A DNA stretch of 64,000 nucleotides from CAVSUZ01 sp963791885 (GCA_963791885.1 CAWBUL010000006.1:1302001-1366000); one strand, 5' to 3'; shown: positions 9,121-18,759, counted from the first letter of the stretch. Program-made: numbers and translations. Notes: generated by a model from the sequence alone, not told the origin.

Positions 9121-10075
9121 TCAGCCTGGGAATGTGACTGTCGGTGGAGGAACGCATGGCACCGCAGCAGTCATTGGCTTAAGGACAGGCCCAACGTTTG
9201 CGCAATAAGACGCCGTGGTCTTCAGACTGCGTTGCCGCATGGCGGTGATCGCTTCCAGATCATCGGCATGCAGCCAGACGAGATCGGCATGTCCTTGTGT
9301 TACTGGAGCGAAGCGGGCTGCGGCCAGCTCGCACAGCCCGTTCGGACCGGTCTCCTGCGTAGTACCATCCGACAGCAACAGCCAGAGTGGACCACAGCGC
9401 TGCCCCAGCAGATCTGCTAATTCGTGAGCCGAAGAACCGCACTGTTGCAACCCGTAAGGCCAAAACTCGAGTGCCGCGCGGAGCTTGGGATTGGCCTCCA
9501 ACAATTTCGGCATACCAGCCAACACGGCGGCCTCGGATCCCTGCGTGTCCATTTTAATGACGCTGATGTTTTCGGACCACTTCGACGGCAACGCATCCAG
9601 CGGTTTGACAGCAACCTTGACACCATCTGCACGCTCGCTAGAGATTTCCAGGCGATGGTCTCCTCGGTTGAGATGAGACCGAAATAGTTGTGCGGTATGG
9701 ACGTTAGCCCCAGCGGCCCAGGGTAGGATCCTGACATTACGGCACCGATTGCGCACGACATTGCGCCGCAGGAGATGAAGGTTGTGCGGTTCCGGCTCTA
9801 TAGCTAGGACATGGCCGCTCTTGCCCACTAGCCGACTGCCGATCACGCTGAACCAACCAATATTGGCGCCCACATCGATGATCATGGTGCCGGGCACCGC
9901 CAACTCCCGCAGCACGGCGAGAACGTGAGGATCGAAGATCTCACCGCGCCGGATGACGTCCGAAATCCATGGGTCGCCGTCTCGCGTGAAGGGCCAGCGT
10001 GATCGGCCCCGCGCCAGGGAGCTGCAACGACGTCTCGGGCGGCCGGAATAACAGCGCGTCGTAAAGTATTCCCAT
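9121..10075 (-). pseudogene. FkbM-family methyltransferase, frameshifted near the N-terminus
   Basis: The main frame holds a complete FkbM domain: SAM-binding loop TMIIDVGANIGWFSV, EPEPHNLHLLRRNV, ISVIKMDTQGSEAAVLAG (FkbM signature) and LRAALEFWPYGL. FkbM proteins methylate sugar or lipid hydroxyls, often in surface glycans. The natural start MGILYDALLFRPPETSLQL at 10075 is in another frame and joins the domain at RDGDPWISDVIRRGEIFDP after a one-base loss near 9990. Reading straight through gives an arginine-rich leader, so I call it broken. A second glycan methyltransferase gene lies upstream. Confidence 0.65.
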
Positions 10076-10357
10076 CGTGTTTGGCCTTCGCCACGCCACT
10101 TTAGTGGCGTGCTGTATGCTCGAACACAAACAAGGGCCGGGGACAAACTTGCCCGCCCGTCCGCATCCCATAGGTAGAACGCAATAGGGGCGGCTCAACT
10201 ACAACCCTGTCGTCGCGGGTCAGGCGGTCGACGCCCGGACAGCCGTAGGCGCCAGAATACATGGTCTGTAGACCGAGCCGGAGGGTTGACTGTTGCACTA
10301 GGCGACCGCGGCTTGGACGACGCGCTCCGGTGCCGACACGGCTTCTGAACAGCGCGG

Positions 10358-10864
10358 TCACGGGCTCGATTCGTGCGTCAGAACGCCCTCCGTCCCGACA
10401 TTCAGATGAAGTCTAGGCTGGGGTTCCGCCAGCCCTGGACCATCAACCAAAATCCGTGGTCGTCCATCATCAAGAGCAAAGATGGCTGGACGCTCGATCT
10501 CGAGCTTCCAACCGGCGTCAAGGAGGGTATTCATGACGCGACCCTCGATCTGCCGTGAGTGGGTGCCTACTACCAGATAAGCGACTTTCTTGTACAAAGC
10601 AGGCAGAGTACCCGCAATGAAGTCGGCCTCACCGCCCTGAATATCAATATGCAGCAGGTCGATCCGATTGTGTGAAGCGGTTAGCTCATCGAGCGAAATC
10701 ATCGGCAACTCGTCGTAGCGGCCCGATAGTGTAGCCGCCATACGCTGCTCGTCCGTTGCGTCGAGGAGGGGTTCCAATCCCCAATTGATTCCTCCTTTCT
10801 CCTGACGTGGAAACAATGCGAATCCCGCTGGATGGCGCGGCGATCCCACGATGCAGTGTCAATT
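10358..10864 (-). pseudogene. C-terminal half of an FkbM-like methyltransferase cut off by IS3
   Basis: The reading frame gives FPRQEKGGINWGLEPLLDA, YDELPMISLDELTASH, then IDLLHIDIQGGEADFIAG, which is the FkbM signature, and a C-terminal half ending in LNVGTEGVLTHESSP. The SAM-binding half lies on the other side of the IS3 element (from 12066). A further one-base shift is needed near 10812 to join this part to the codons next to the IS. It is the end of the bimodular gene described at 12066-13453. Confidence 0.65.
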
Positions 10865-10890
10865 TGACCCTGCCCCCAAACTGTCCTCAC

Positions 10891-11757
10891 TCATAACCAG
10901 AATCCGTTCTGGTTGTGGTCCGTCCTGGACCGGGTTGCGAACTCGTTCGGAGTAAGTCCACGCAGGCTGGTGTGGGGCCGATGGGCATTATAGTCGGCCC
11001 GCCAAGCTTCGATGATCCTCCGGGCTGCGGGCAAGCCCTGGAAGACGTGCTCATTGAGGCATTCGTCGCGCAAGCGACCGTTCAGGCTCTCGACGAATGC
11101 GTTCTGCACTGGCTTGCCGGGGGCGATGTAGTGCCAGCCGACACCGCGATCTTGCCGCCAACTCAGCACCACATGCGACGTCAGCTCGGTCCCGTTGTCG
11201 CTGACCACCAGCAAGGGGGCGCCGCGCCGTTCTACGATGTAATTGAGTTCGCGCACCACCCTGCGACCGGACAGCGATGTATCCACCACCAGCGCCAGGC
11301 ATTCGCGGGTGAAGTCGTCCACCACCACAAGCACCCGAAAGCGGCGGCCGTCGGCCAGTACGTCGGAGACGAAGTCCAGGCTCCAGCGCTGGTTCGGACC
11401 CTGTGGCAACGTCATTGGCGCGCGCGTTCCCAAAGCCCGCTTGCGACCGCCACGCCGCCGCACAACCAGTCGTTCCTCGCGGTAGAGCCGGAACAGCTTC
11501 TTGTGATTTAGCATGATCCCTTCTCGCCGCAGCAGAATATGCAAACGCCGATATCCGAACCGGCGCCGCTCGGCCGCCAACGCGCGGAGCCGCGTGCGAA
11601 CCGCAGCGTCGCCGCCACGGCGCGATAGGTAACGGAACACCTTCGGTGCAATGCTCAGCAGCGAACAGGCACGCCGCTGCGAATAGCTCTTCTCTTCAAT
11701 CGCCCAGATCACAGCTTTCCGCCGCGAGCCGGGCGTCAGAAGTTTTTTCCCAAGGCT
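10891..11757 (-). CDS. IS3-family transposase OrfB (integrase domain)
   Basis: DDE/rve integrase: an HTH_21 segment (SIAPKVFRYLSRR, FGYRRLHILLRREG) precedes the catalytic triad at SLDFVSDVLADGRRF (D), VVSDNGTELTSH (D) and NAFVESLNGRLRDECLNEH (E), and the end HRPHTSLRGLTPNEFA is typical. It has no start codon of its own after orfA. A slippery GAAAAAAC run near the end of orfA fits the usual -1 programmed frameshift that makes OrfAB. Confidence 0.9.
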   Translation of the reverse strand, partial: SLGKKLLTPGSRRKAVIWAIEEKSYSQRRACSLLSIAPKVFRYLSRRGGDAAVRTRLRALAAERRRFGYRRLHILLRREGIMLNHKKLFRLYREERLVVRRRGGRKRALGTRAPMTLPQGPNQRWSLDFVSDVLADGRRFRVLVVVDDFTRECLALVVDTSLSGRRVVRELNYIVERRGAPLLVVSDNGTELTSHVVLSWRQDRGVGWHYIAPGKPVQNAFVESLNGRLRDECLNEHVFQGLPAARRIIEAWRADYNAHRPHTSLRGLTPNEFATRSRTDHNQNGFWL

Positions 11758-12002
11758 TCCTTCAGCGTCGCCACATCCAGCACCAATTCCGCCAGCAGCT
11801 TCTTCAGCTTGCGGTTCTCCTCTTCCAGAGCCTTCAGTCTCTTGGCGTCCGAGATCTCCATCCCGCCGTAGCGCGATCGCCAATTGTAGAACGTCGCGTC
11901 GCTGATCCCGTGCTTGCGGCACAGCTCCGTTACCGGCAGTCCTGCCTGATGGTCTTTCAGCACACCGATGATCTGCTCCTCAGTGAACCGGCTCTTCCTC
12001 AT
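11736..12002 (-). CDS. IS3-family transposase OrfA (HTH_Tnp_1)
   Basis: An 88-residue helix-turn-helix protein, MRKSRFTEEQIIGVLKDHQA, ending in a leucine-zipper segment LEEENRKLKKLLAELVLD. This is the standard IS3 OrfA. Its last codons (LGKNF) lie on the A-run where ribosomes are expected to slip into orfB. Confidence 0.93.
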   Translation of the reverse strand: MRKSRFTEEQIIGVLKDHQAGLPVTELCRKHGISDATFYNWRSRYGGMEISDAKRLKALEEENRKLKKLLAELVLDVATLKEALGKNF

Positions 12003-12065
12003 CTTCCGTCTCCTGGCGGGAACGGACTTTAGCTCAGAGCGGGGACATTTCAGGGGGCAGGGTCA

Positions 12066-13453
12066 ACTTCATGGGATGAAAAACCGTTTGTTGCACACGC
12101 CTCTTGCACAAAACGTATGTGCGCCTCGTCAGGCTCGACGGCGATCAAACGTACGTCGAGACCAACCCGACGCGCGGCTGTGCCGGTATTGTTTAGCAAA
12201 ACCCCAACCGCAGCCGAGTTCAATGACAGTAAACGCGTTGCGCGCCAGATCGACTGCGCGCAACGCTGCACCCCACTCAGCCATATCAGCATGGTTGTTT
12301 GCAGGGATGGGGATGCCTTCGATCTGTCCCGCCATTCCGCTGTAAGGATGGTTGGGGAAAAACTTGGGGTCAATTCGTACTCCCAGGAAGTTGGTAAGAT
12401 AGCCCAGCGAAGCGTGCACGTCTGAATTCGCATGGCGCCGCATAACTTCCTGAGGGTCGAATGAGGCGTGGTAGTGGAAATAGGGGCTTGGCGGCGGAAC
12501 ACTCTCGCTCTCAGCCAATCGCGCAGATAGTTTATCCCGCTCGTTGCGCAAGGCATTGCGCTCGTCATGCAGGCGGCGCAGTGCAGGAATTTGAAGTGCG
12601 AGACGACAAACGTTTAGGTTCGCGTTCTTGTAGTAGCGGGAAACCCTCCCGAGAACAGAGCGCGCAAGGCGCGCGCGCAGCGGCAGACGAAGAATCATGA
12701 CGTCCTGCCCTGCCTCCCCACCGTGCAAACCGCACCAGCTGCCCCGAATACATCTGTCCAGCTTGAGACCGCTCGTGGCAATCATCTCAGTGAGAGAAAC
12801 AGGAGTATAGCCGATCGCATAAGTTGGGCATGCAGCGTCCTGCAGATACGCGCCGCGCCCATAGTCGTGCGAGAATGTCAGACTCCACGCGCTGGGTGCG
12901 GTTGCCCTTGCTTTCGCGAGCGTCTCGTCGTCGAGGATGAACACGTTGCATAGATGAGGGCGCCAGGCCGGAGAAGGCGTCTGAACTCGCGGAGGTAATG
13001 GGCCGTGTCCGCCGGCACCATATGCGTGAACACAGACCACAGGATGATCCTGTCGATCACTGCGCTTGGGATCGGGAAGCACACGGCCTGAGACGTGGTC
13101 GTCCCGTGCGGGTTATGCAACGGCTCGTTGACGTCAAAGTGCACGAAACGGAAGTTGCTGTATTTCGATGTAATGTTCTGGGTGCACCAGTCAATCGACT
13201 GCTTGACTATATCGACGCCGATACAGGAACCGGCCGGAGACAAAAATTCGCTGAGCGGTATTGCATCACGGCCGATCCCACATCCTACCTCAAGAATGTG
13301 GTGGTTCGGTTGAATGCCGGCGTCGCGGCGAAGGCAGCGCATGTGGGCGTCGGACACAATCGTGAACGTATCCCCTCCGCCGCCTGTCAGAAGCGCAAGT
13401 TCCTGCGGGATCCGGTATTCGCGGAATTCGAATGTGTTCGTCAGATCGACCAC
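12066..13453 (-). pseudogene. Bimodular SAM methyltransferase, first domain and start of the second, multiply frameshifted
   Basis: From MVDLTNTFEFREYRIPQELA at 13453 a class I methyltransferase domain reads ILEVGCGIGRDAIPLSEFL (motif I), IILWSVFTHM and FRRLLRPGALIYAT. After a shift near 12930-12955 it continues FILDDETLAKARATAPSAW, SFSHDYG and GSWCGLHGGEAGQDVMIL, the usual end of such domains. A coiled coil (HDERNALRNERDKLSARLAE) links to a second domain with VIELGCGWG. One extra T in TTTT near 12197-12200 shifts the frame to LLNNTGTAARRVGLDVRLIA and VEPDEAHIRFVQEACATNGF, where IS3 interrupts. The 3' half is at 10358-10864. The joined product would be about 770 residues and act on surface glycans. 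Confidence 0.65.
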
Positions 13454-13795
13454 GTCGTCTCAAGCCTCGGGAGAGCCGGAAGAATTTCCTATGCGCCACG
13501 CGAACGGGCAAGCCCTCGTCAAGCGCGTTGGCTGGCCACTTCTGGGCGACAGACAGGACGGCCTCCAGCGGCTGCTGGACCGCCTGGCCGGCCGCCAGCG
13601 CCGCGGGACCGCTCCCGACCTGGCGCACAGCTCCTCCACGGCCATAGCCGCTCCCAGGCCCATTAGGACGGCCGCCAGCGGCGCAGGACCGCTCGGGGGC
13701 CACTTCGACCGCGGTTTTTCACAGCGGTCCCCAGGCGAAGGCTTTGAAACCCGCAGTTTTCCAAGGGTTTTGAAGGCGGGACCGCTGGGACCGCT
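13454..13795. other. GC-rich stretch with GGGACCGCT repeats, no gene recognised
   Basis: The segment has long open frames on both strands only because of its composition. Short direct repeats of GACCGCTGGG occur next to the IS6 copy (about 13780-13800). No family is recognised. Confidence 0.35.
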
Positions 13796-14363
13796 GGGAA
13801 TTGCCAAGTTAACCGAGATGGGACGCAGCAAGAATGAACGTTGCGGGGCTAACCATTTCACCCTGCCATCTGGACGCACGTTTCCTGCCTCCATCAGTGA
13901 TGAGCCGCCTGGGTTTGTACTTCAGCCCGCAAAGCAGACGCCTGAAGAAGCGCTTGGCTGCCGCCCCATTCCGTCGACGCTGCACAAGAATGTCCAGCAC
14001 AACTCCGTGCTGATCCACGGCGCGCCATAGATAGTGCAGCTCGCCATTGATACGGATGAATACCTCGTCGAGATGCCAGGTGTCACCCGGCCTCGGCCGT
14101 CGCCGGCGCAGCTTGCGAGCAAACTCGGCTCCGAATTTTCGGCACCAATGCCGAATGCTCTCGTGGGTCACGATCGCGCCCCGCTCGGCCAGGATCAGCT
14201 CGACATCTCGCAGGCTGAGGCTGAACACGTGGTAGAGCCACACGGCATGGCTGATGATCTCGGCTGGAAACCGGTGACGGGGATATGAGGTGGGCGGAGG
14301 CGTCATGCTCTCAGCCTCGCTCGACACCTGTCCAGCCGCCAGAGGCGGTTAAGTTGGCAATAC
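13796..14363 (-). mobile_element. IS6-type element copy 1, internally deleted
   Basis: Ends are GGGAATTGCCAAGTTAACCG on the left and the complement of GGTATTGCCAACTTAACCG on the right, the same ends as the inverted copy at 17839-18668. Relative to that copy about 260 bp, including the end of the transposase gene, are missing. It can no longer encode a complete transposase. Confidence 0.8.
13809..14327 (-). pseudogene. IS6-family transposase, C-terminal third deleted
   Basis: The protein starts MSSEAESMTPPPTSYPRHRF and carries the HTH region FSLSLRDVELILAERGAIV and the first catalytic aspartate in DTWHLDEVFIRI. After LKYKPRRLITDG the sequence jumps to GRKRASRWQGEMV; the segment with the final glutamate (NRAENSH in the other copy) is gone. 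Inactive. Confidence 0.85.
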
Positions 14364-14472
14364 CCCGGCGAGGAAGCCGCTGAGCCAGGTACGCTGCTCC
14401 GCATTGGCGTCGGCGATGATGCGGTTGAGCGCGGTGATCTGATCCGCCGGGAACGGCGCGGTTTCAGGCAGC
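14364..14472 (-). pseudogene. Sulfite reductase flavoprotein (cysJ-like) N-terminal fragment
   Basis: The reading MLPETAPFPADQITALNRII then ADANAEQRTWLSGFLAGVL is the N-terminal extension of NADPH-sulfite reductase alpha subunits before the flavodoxin domain. The IS6 copy replaces everything after about residue 36. Its ATG overlaps the end of the SUMT gene, so siroheme synthesis and sulfite reduction were one operon. Confidence 0.55.
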
Positions 14473-15255
14473 ATGACGTTCTTCCTCGGGAAGCGGGGTG
14501 GTGTCCTGGGATGCCAGCAGCGCCCGCAAGGCGACGACGGGGCCGACGATGATGAGTGTCGGGGCATGGCGCGGAATCGCAGCGGCGGTTGTCTCGGCGT
14601 TCGCGAGGGTGGTGATCGCGACGCGCTGGCGCGGCGTGGTGGCCTCGGTGATGAAGGCGACGGGTTCGGTGCCGTCGCGGCCGGCGGTCCGCAGATGCGC
14701 AGCGATGCCGCCGATGTGGCGCAGCGCCATGTAGAGCACGAGTACGTTGGCACCGCGGGACAAGGCGGTCCAATCGATGGCGGGAAGCTCACCGGTCGTG
14801 TCGTGGCCGGTGGCGAGGGCGACGCTGTGGGCCAGGCCGCGATGGGTCACCGGTATGCCGGCGGCCGCCGCGGCGCCGATGCCGGCGGTGATGCCAGAGA
14901 CGATACGGAAGCGGATGCCGGCGGCGACAAGGGCCAGGGCTTCCTCGGCGCCGCGGCCGAACACCATCGGGTCGCCGCCTTTCAGGCGCACCACGCGATG
15001 GCCGGCGCGCGCCAGCTCGATCAGGCGTTCGTTGATGCGCATTTGGGGCGTGCGCCGCCCGCCGGCGCGCTTGCCGACCGGTTCCAGTCGGGCTTGCGAC
15101 GCCATTGCCAGGATTTCCGGCGAGACCAGGGCGTCGTGCAGGACGATATCTGCTTGGGCCAATGCCTGTGCGGCGTTGAGCGTGAGCAGGCCGGGGTCGC
15201 CGGGGCCGGCGCCGACGAGCCAGACGACGCCTGGTTTGAGGGTCACACCAGCCAT
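14464..15255 (-). CDS. cobA: Uroporphyrinogen-III C-methyltransferase (SUMT)
   Basis: Makes precorrin-2 from uroporphyrinogen III with two SAM-dependent methylations, the first step towards siroheme and cobalamin. The family blocks are all present: VWLVGAGPGDPGLLTLNAAQ, DIVLHDALVSPEIL, RAGHRVVRLKGGDPMVFGRG, GIRFRIVSGITAGIGAAA and HRGLAHSVALATGHD. The start MAGVTLKPGV at 15255 fits better than an upstream ATG because it removes a non-homologous arginine-rich leader. It overlaps the precorrin-2 dehydrogenase gene upstream. The gene is complete although both operon neighbours are broken, so it may still serve heme d1, siroheme or B12 synthesis. Confidence 0.9.
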   Translation of the reverse strand: MAGVTLKPGVVWLVGAGPGDPGLLTLNAAQALAQADIVLHDALVSPEILAMASQARLEPVGKRAGGRRTPQMRINERLIELARAGHRVVRLKGGDPMVFGRGAEEALALVAAGIRFRIVSGITAGIGAAAAAGIPVTHRGLAHSVALATGHDTTGELPAIDWTALSRGANVLVLYMALRHIGGIAAHLRTAGRDGTEPVAFITEATTPRQRVAITTLANAETTAAAIPRHAPTLIIVGPVVALRALLASQDTTPLPEEERHAA

Positions 15256-15795
15256 CCGTTCGCCTCCAGCAGCGCGTCGGTCAGCGCGGTCACGTCGCTT
15301 CCCTGTTGGCGCCAGACCGTGCGGCATTGGCGCAGGGTGGCGAGCCGGGCGCTCCAGAGCTGGGGGTATTCGGCTTCGAGACGCGCACGGATGCGGGCGG
15401 CCAAGCGCGGGCTGGCGCCGTTGGTGGAGACGGTCAGGAGCAGGTCACCGCGGCGGATTTCGGCCACGCTGTGGAAGTCACAAAGAGCCGGGCGGTCCTC
15501 GACGTTCACCAGCACGCGTTCGGACCGGGCCAGGGCGGCGAGGTGGGCGGCGGTTTCGTCCGGCAGGCCGATAATCCAAAGCGCACCGAGGCCGGCCAGG
15601 TCGGATGAGGTCGGGAGATAGGAGATATGGGCAAAGGGCGTCCCCGGCCGGTTCCAGCCCGATGGGCTGATCGGAGAACAGCCGTGCAGTGCCGCGGCTG
15701 GCGGTTTGTAGCGCGGCGAAGCGTCTGAGTGCGGCGGCGCCTCGTCCGGCTACAGCCACCGGCACCGCGGCCGGGTCGAGGGCCACCGCTATCAT
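15243..15795 (-). pseudogene. Precorrin-2 dehydrogenase / siroheme ferrochelatase (CysG N-terminal type), frameshifted
   Basis: The start MIAVALDPAAVPVAVAGRGA then AALRRFAALQTA is a Rossmann-type N-terminus, and FSDQPIGLEP follows. The frame then changes near 15650 and continues YLPTSSDLAGLGALWIIGLP, VLVNVEDRPALCDFHSVAEI and LLLTVSTNGASPRLAARIRA, the conserved middle and dimerisation segments. One base change would restore about 185 residues. It forms an operon with the SUMT and cysJ fragment downstream. Confidence 0.65.
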
Positions 15796-15985
15796 CGCTG
15801 TCTTGCGCCCGGGTCAGGAACGGCACGATCAGTCATCAGAGATTCTCCTGGGTGGCATACTCTGGCCGGGCCATCGTGGCCTGACTGCCAAAACAGAAGG
15901 ATCCCCAGATTCGCAAGATGTCGGCTAAAAAACGATCTCATTCTCCCTCTGTGCAGGTGAAGAGCATCATTCACTCTATTTCAGT

Positions 15986-17107
15986 CTAACGCTGGAGTGA
16001 TGCTGCTCCCGCTTGAAGCAGTCCGTCAGGTTGAAAGTCGATCATCGGAGGCTGGACGCATATCGCTGCAGTGGAAGGAAACTGGCCATCCACTGCGGTC
16101 GGCTGGTGCATCCAAGCGATATCAACTGCCGGGAGGACCTCGGTGATCATTCCGGCGCGCAGCCCGTGCGGCGACAGCCGCTCGGTCTCCGACACGGTGA
16201 GCTGGGCCGCGGCGGCCCGCACACGGAGGATCTTGTAGACCCCGTCCCCGGTCAGCCGGCCTTCGATCGTGCCTGCGGCGGTGATGCGTCGGAACACCGG
16301 TCCCCGGCGAATCCGCGCCCGGCGCAGCCACGCCTCGAGTGCTGCAACCGGACAGGTGTCTTCCCCCCGCGTGCGCGGCAGGGCGACATCGGCCCCCTCC
16401 CCCGCTTGATCGGTCTTCGAGCGCGGGATGCGCACGATGACGCTGTCGTTCTCGAACCGCAGGTGCTCGACATCGATGCCGACCAGCTCGGAGCGCCGGA
16501 ATGCCCCGGCAAGTCCGACCAGAAACAACGCCCGGTCGCGCAGGCCGGCGACGTCGCATGGGCAGACGGCAATCAGCCGCTTGACGTCCGCTGAGATCAG
16601 CGCCGCGGCCGGCCGCACCGACCTCGGATGGCTGCGGCCAATCCCAGTCAAGGTCTGCCGGATCGCCGCGTGCCCGGCCTGCCAGGTGTGCCCGAGGCTG
16701 CGGTGATGCCAGGCGATCGCCGCCACCCGCCGGCGCAGGGCGCTGCCCCCGAGCGCGGGTCCCAGGGTCGCCAGCCACGCTGCCACCACGACCGGATGCA
16801 CCGGCAGGATCGCCGGATCGACGCCGTTCTGCCGCGCCCAGCGGGCGAAGTCGGCCCAGTGGGCCTTGTAGGTTTCGACCGTCCCCGGTGCGATCGCCTT
16901 ACCGGCATAGTCGGCCGCCTTGGACACCGCGTCCGCCAGCGGTCCATCGACCAGCTGCAGCAGCTCGGCCGAGACGTCACCGCCGCGCACCAGCCGCCCA
17001 ACCAAAGCTTTGGCTGTCGTCACATTCGGCTGGGACGATGCGGGCGATAGTACCTCGCCTTGCACCGGATCGGAAGATGCGGAGGTGGGTTCCAGGCGGT
17101 CAGCCAT
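15986..17107 (-). pseudogene. Tyrosine recombinase lacking the catalytic C-terminus
   Basis: A SAM-like N-terminal core-binding domain (APGTVETYKAHWADFARWAR) precedes a catalytic domain with the first arginine in FRRSELVGIDVEHL and the lysine hairpin IPRSKTDQAGEG. The HxxR box SPHGLRAGMITE is present, but the following 50 residues (HQPTAVDGQFPS) are not homologous. The second conserved histidine and the nucleophilic tyrosine are missing. The protein was probably cut near 16135 by a rearrangement. It may have been the integrase of the DNA between the two IS6 copies. Confidence 0.75.
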
Positions 17108-17153
17108 AGCGGGATTCCTTTCCGGCGATCGCGCCGGAGCCTATATTGACGCC

Positions 17154-17411
17154 ATGGACGCTGTGACCCTGCCCCCCGAGCTGGAGCGGTTCGCCGAAGA
17201 GGCCGTCGCGGCCGGTCGCTACCGCGATTTCTCCGAGCTGGTCGCCGCCGGTGTGAGTTTGGTTCAGCGGCAGGAGCGGGCGCGCGCGGACTTCGTGGCC
17301 GCGCTCGACGCGGCGATCGCCGAGGGTGAGCGACAGGGGTTTTTCACCATTGAGCAGGTCGAACACGAGATGGATGCAGCGATTGAAGAGGTCCTCAAAG
17401 AAGCCCGGTGA
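17154..17411 (+). CDS. ParD-like type II antitoxin
   Basis: An 85-residue protein: ribbon-helix-helix N-terminus MDAVTLPPELERFAEEAVAA then GRYRDFSELVAAGVSLVQ, followed by a charged toxin-binding tail VEHEMDAAIEEVLKEAR. Antitoxins of this class bind DNA as dimers and neutralise ParE. The start at 17154 is chosen because it begins the domain; the ATGA-type overlap with the next gene (stop at 17411) is characteristic of toxin-antitoxin operons. Confidence 0.85.
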   Translation: MDAVTLPPELERFAEEAVAAGRYRDFSELVAAGVSLVQRQERARADFVAALDAAIAEGERQGFFTIEQVEHEMDAAIEEVLKEAR

Positions 17412-17763
17412 GTGACCCAGCGATCCTCGCACCTGAGGCACGTGCCGAACTTGTGCGGGCCGCTCGTCGCATGGCGAAGGACAACGCTTTCGCTGCGCGG
17501 GGTTTCCGGCAGGCGGTTGGGGAGGCGGCACGGCTGATTGGGGCGCACCCCGATGCAGGGCGGATCGATTTGAGATTGGCGCCGGCGCACTACCGGTTCT
17601 GGTCGCTGACGCGCTTTCACTATGTCCTGGTCTACGAGATGTCCTGGTCTACGAGGCGAGCGAGCGACCACCGCGCATTGCCCACGTTCTGCATACCGCG
17701 CGCGATCTGGCGCCGCTCCTGTCTGAGTTATGGTGCGATGACGAGGCCGCCAGGGATCATTGA
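17408..17763 (+). pseudogene. ParE-like toxin, frameshifted by a 17-bp tandem duplication
   Basis: The N-terminal part reads APEARAELVRAARRMAKDNA, GFRQAVGEAARLIGAHPDAG and APAHYRFWSLTRFHYVLVYE, a normal RelE/ParE fold (gyrase inhibitor in characterised ParE). A 17-base segment is then repeated in tandem, which shifts the frame. Beyond it the original frame reads ASERPPRIAHVLHTARDLAP and ends SELWCDDEAARDH at a TGA at 17761. The shifted product is missing its C-terminal strand, so the toxin is probably inactive while the antitoxin is intact. Confidence 0.8.
17622..17655 (+). repeat. 17-bp tandem duplication inside parE
   Basis: ATGTCCTGGTCTACGAG occurs twice in direct contact, at 17622-17638 and 17639-17655, with no mismatch. 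Seventeen is not a multiple of three, so it shifts the toxin frame. Confidence 0.95.
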
Positions 17764-17838
17764 GCGACGCGCCGGGGCCGGCTAGCCGGCCCCGGCGACA
17801 TGCTAATTGACGGACCCGAGGGGCATGTTGCTGGGCTC

Positions 17839-18668
17839 GGTATTGCCAACTTAACCGCCTCTGGCGGCTGGACAGGTGTCGAGCGAGGCTGAGAGCATGA
17901 CGCCTCCGCCCACCTCATATCCCCGTCACCGGTTTCCAGCCGAGATCATCAGCCATGCCGTGTGGCGCTACCACGTGTTCAGCCTCAGCCTGCGAGATGT
18001 CGGGCTGATCCTGGCCGAGCGGGGCGCGATCGTGACCCACGAGAGCATTCGGCATTGGTGCCGAAAATTCGGAGCCGAGTTTGCTCGCAAGCTGCGCCGG
18101 TGACGGCCGAGGCCGGGTGACACCTGGCATCTCGACGAGGTATTCATCCGTATCGATGGCGAGCTGCACTATCTATGGCGCGCCGTGGATCAGCACGGAG
18201 TCGTGCTGGACATTCTTGTGCAGCGTCGACGGAATGGGGCGGCAGCCAAGCGCTTCTTCAGGCGTCTGCTTTGCGGCTGAAGTACAAACCCAGGCGGCTC
18301 ATCACTGATGGATTGCGCAGTTACGGCGTTGCTCAGCGCGCCATCCTGCCGGATGTCCGGCATCGCACGAGCAGGTATTTGAATAACCGGGCTGAAAACT
18401 CGCATCGGCCTACCCGACGACGAGAACGGCAAATGCAGAGATTCAAGTCGGCTGGACAGGCAGAGCATTTTCTCTCGGCGCATGGGATCATCTATGGCCA
18501 TTTTCGGCTACCTCGTCATCTCATGCGGGCGAGCAGCTATCGGTATGCCCGCGCCAAGGTATTCCAGATCTGGTGGCAGGAAACGTGCGTCCAGATGGCA
18601 GGGTGAAATGGTTAGCCCCGCAACGTTCATTCTTGCTGCGTCCCATCTCGGTTAACTTGGCAATTCCC
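17839..18668 (+). mobile_element. IS6-type element copy 2
   Basis: 830 bp from GGTATTGCCAACTTAACCG to the complement of GGGAATTGCCAAGTTAACCG. It is inverted relative to copy 1 (13796-14363) and full-length, but its transposase gene has two lesions. The pair encloses 3.5 kb with siroheme genes, a recombinase and parDE. Confidence 0.85.
17876..18606 (+). pseudogene. IS6-family transposase with a nonsense codon and a frameshift
   Basis: Same start as copy 1. After FARKLRR a TGA at 18101-18103 stands where copy 1 has CGA. The frame continues DTWHLDEVFIRIDGELHYLW and VLDILVQRRRNGAAAKRFF, then one G is missing at RRLLCG compared with copy 1. The rest reads PRRLITDGLRSYGVAQRAIL, then YLNNRAENSHRPTRRRERQM with the catalytic glutamate, and ends QIWWQETCVQMAG. 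Repairing the two sites gives about 240 residues, normal for IS6. Confidence 0.85.
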
Positions 18669-18759
18669 TGTGATCGCATCCTCACGAGGCTCGATCGCTC
18701 GATCGCGATCTGCGACGGAATAATCGAAATGATCGAGCGGATGGGGCGCGAGATCGGAG

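Larger units (their letters stand above)
10865..12065 (-). mobile_element. IS3-family element (IS407-like organisation)
   Basis: About 1.2 kb bounded by inverted repeats: TGACCCTGCCCCC at the left and its near-identical complement at the right (about 19 of 23 positions match). It carries overlapping orfA and orfB on the minus strand. The bases beside the two ends (AATT and ACTT) are similar but not identical, so a clean target duplication is not shown. It interrupts a methyltransferase gene. Confidence 0.85.

Noticed and set aside
13314..14030. Long plus-strand open frame opposite the methyltransferase and IS6 sequences
   Set aside because: It is antisense to recognisable coding sequence at both ends and owes its length to high GC content.
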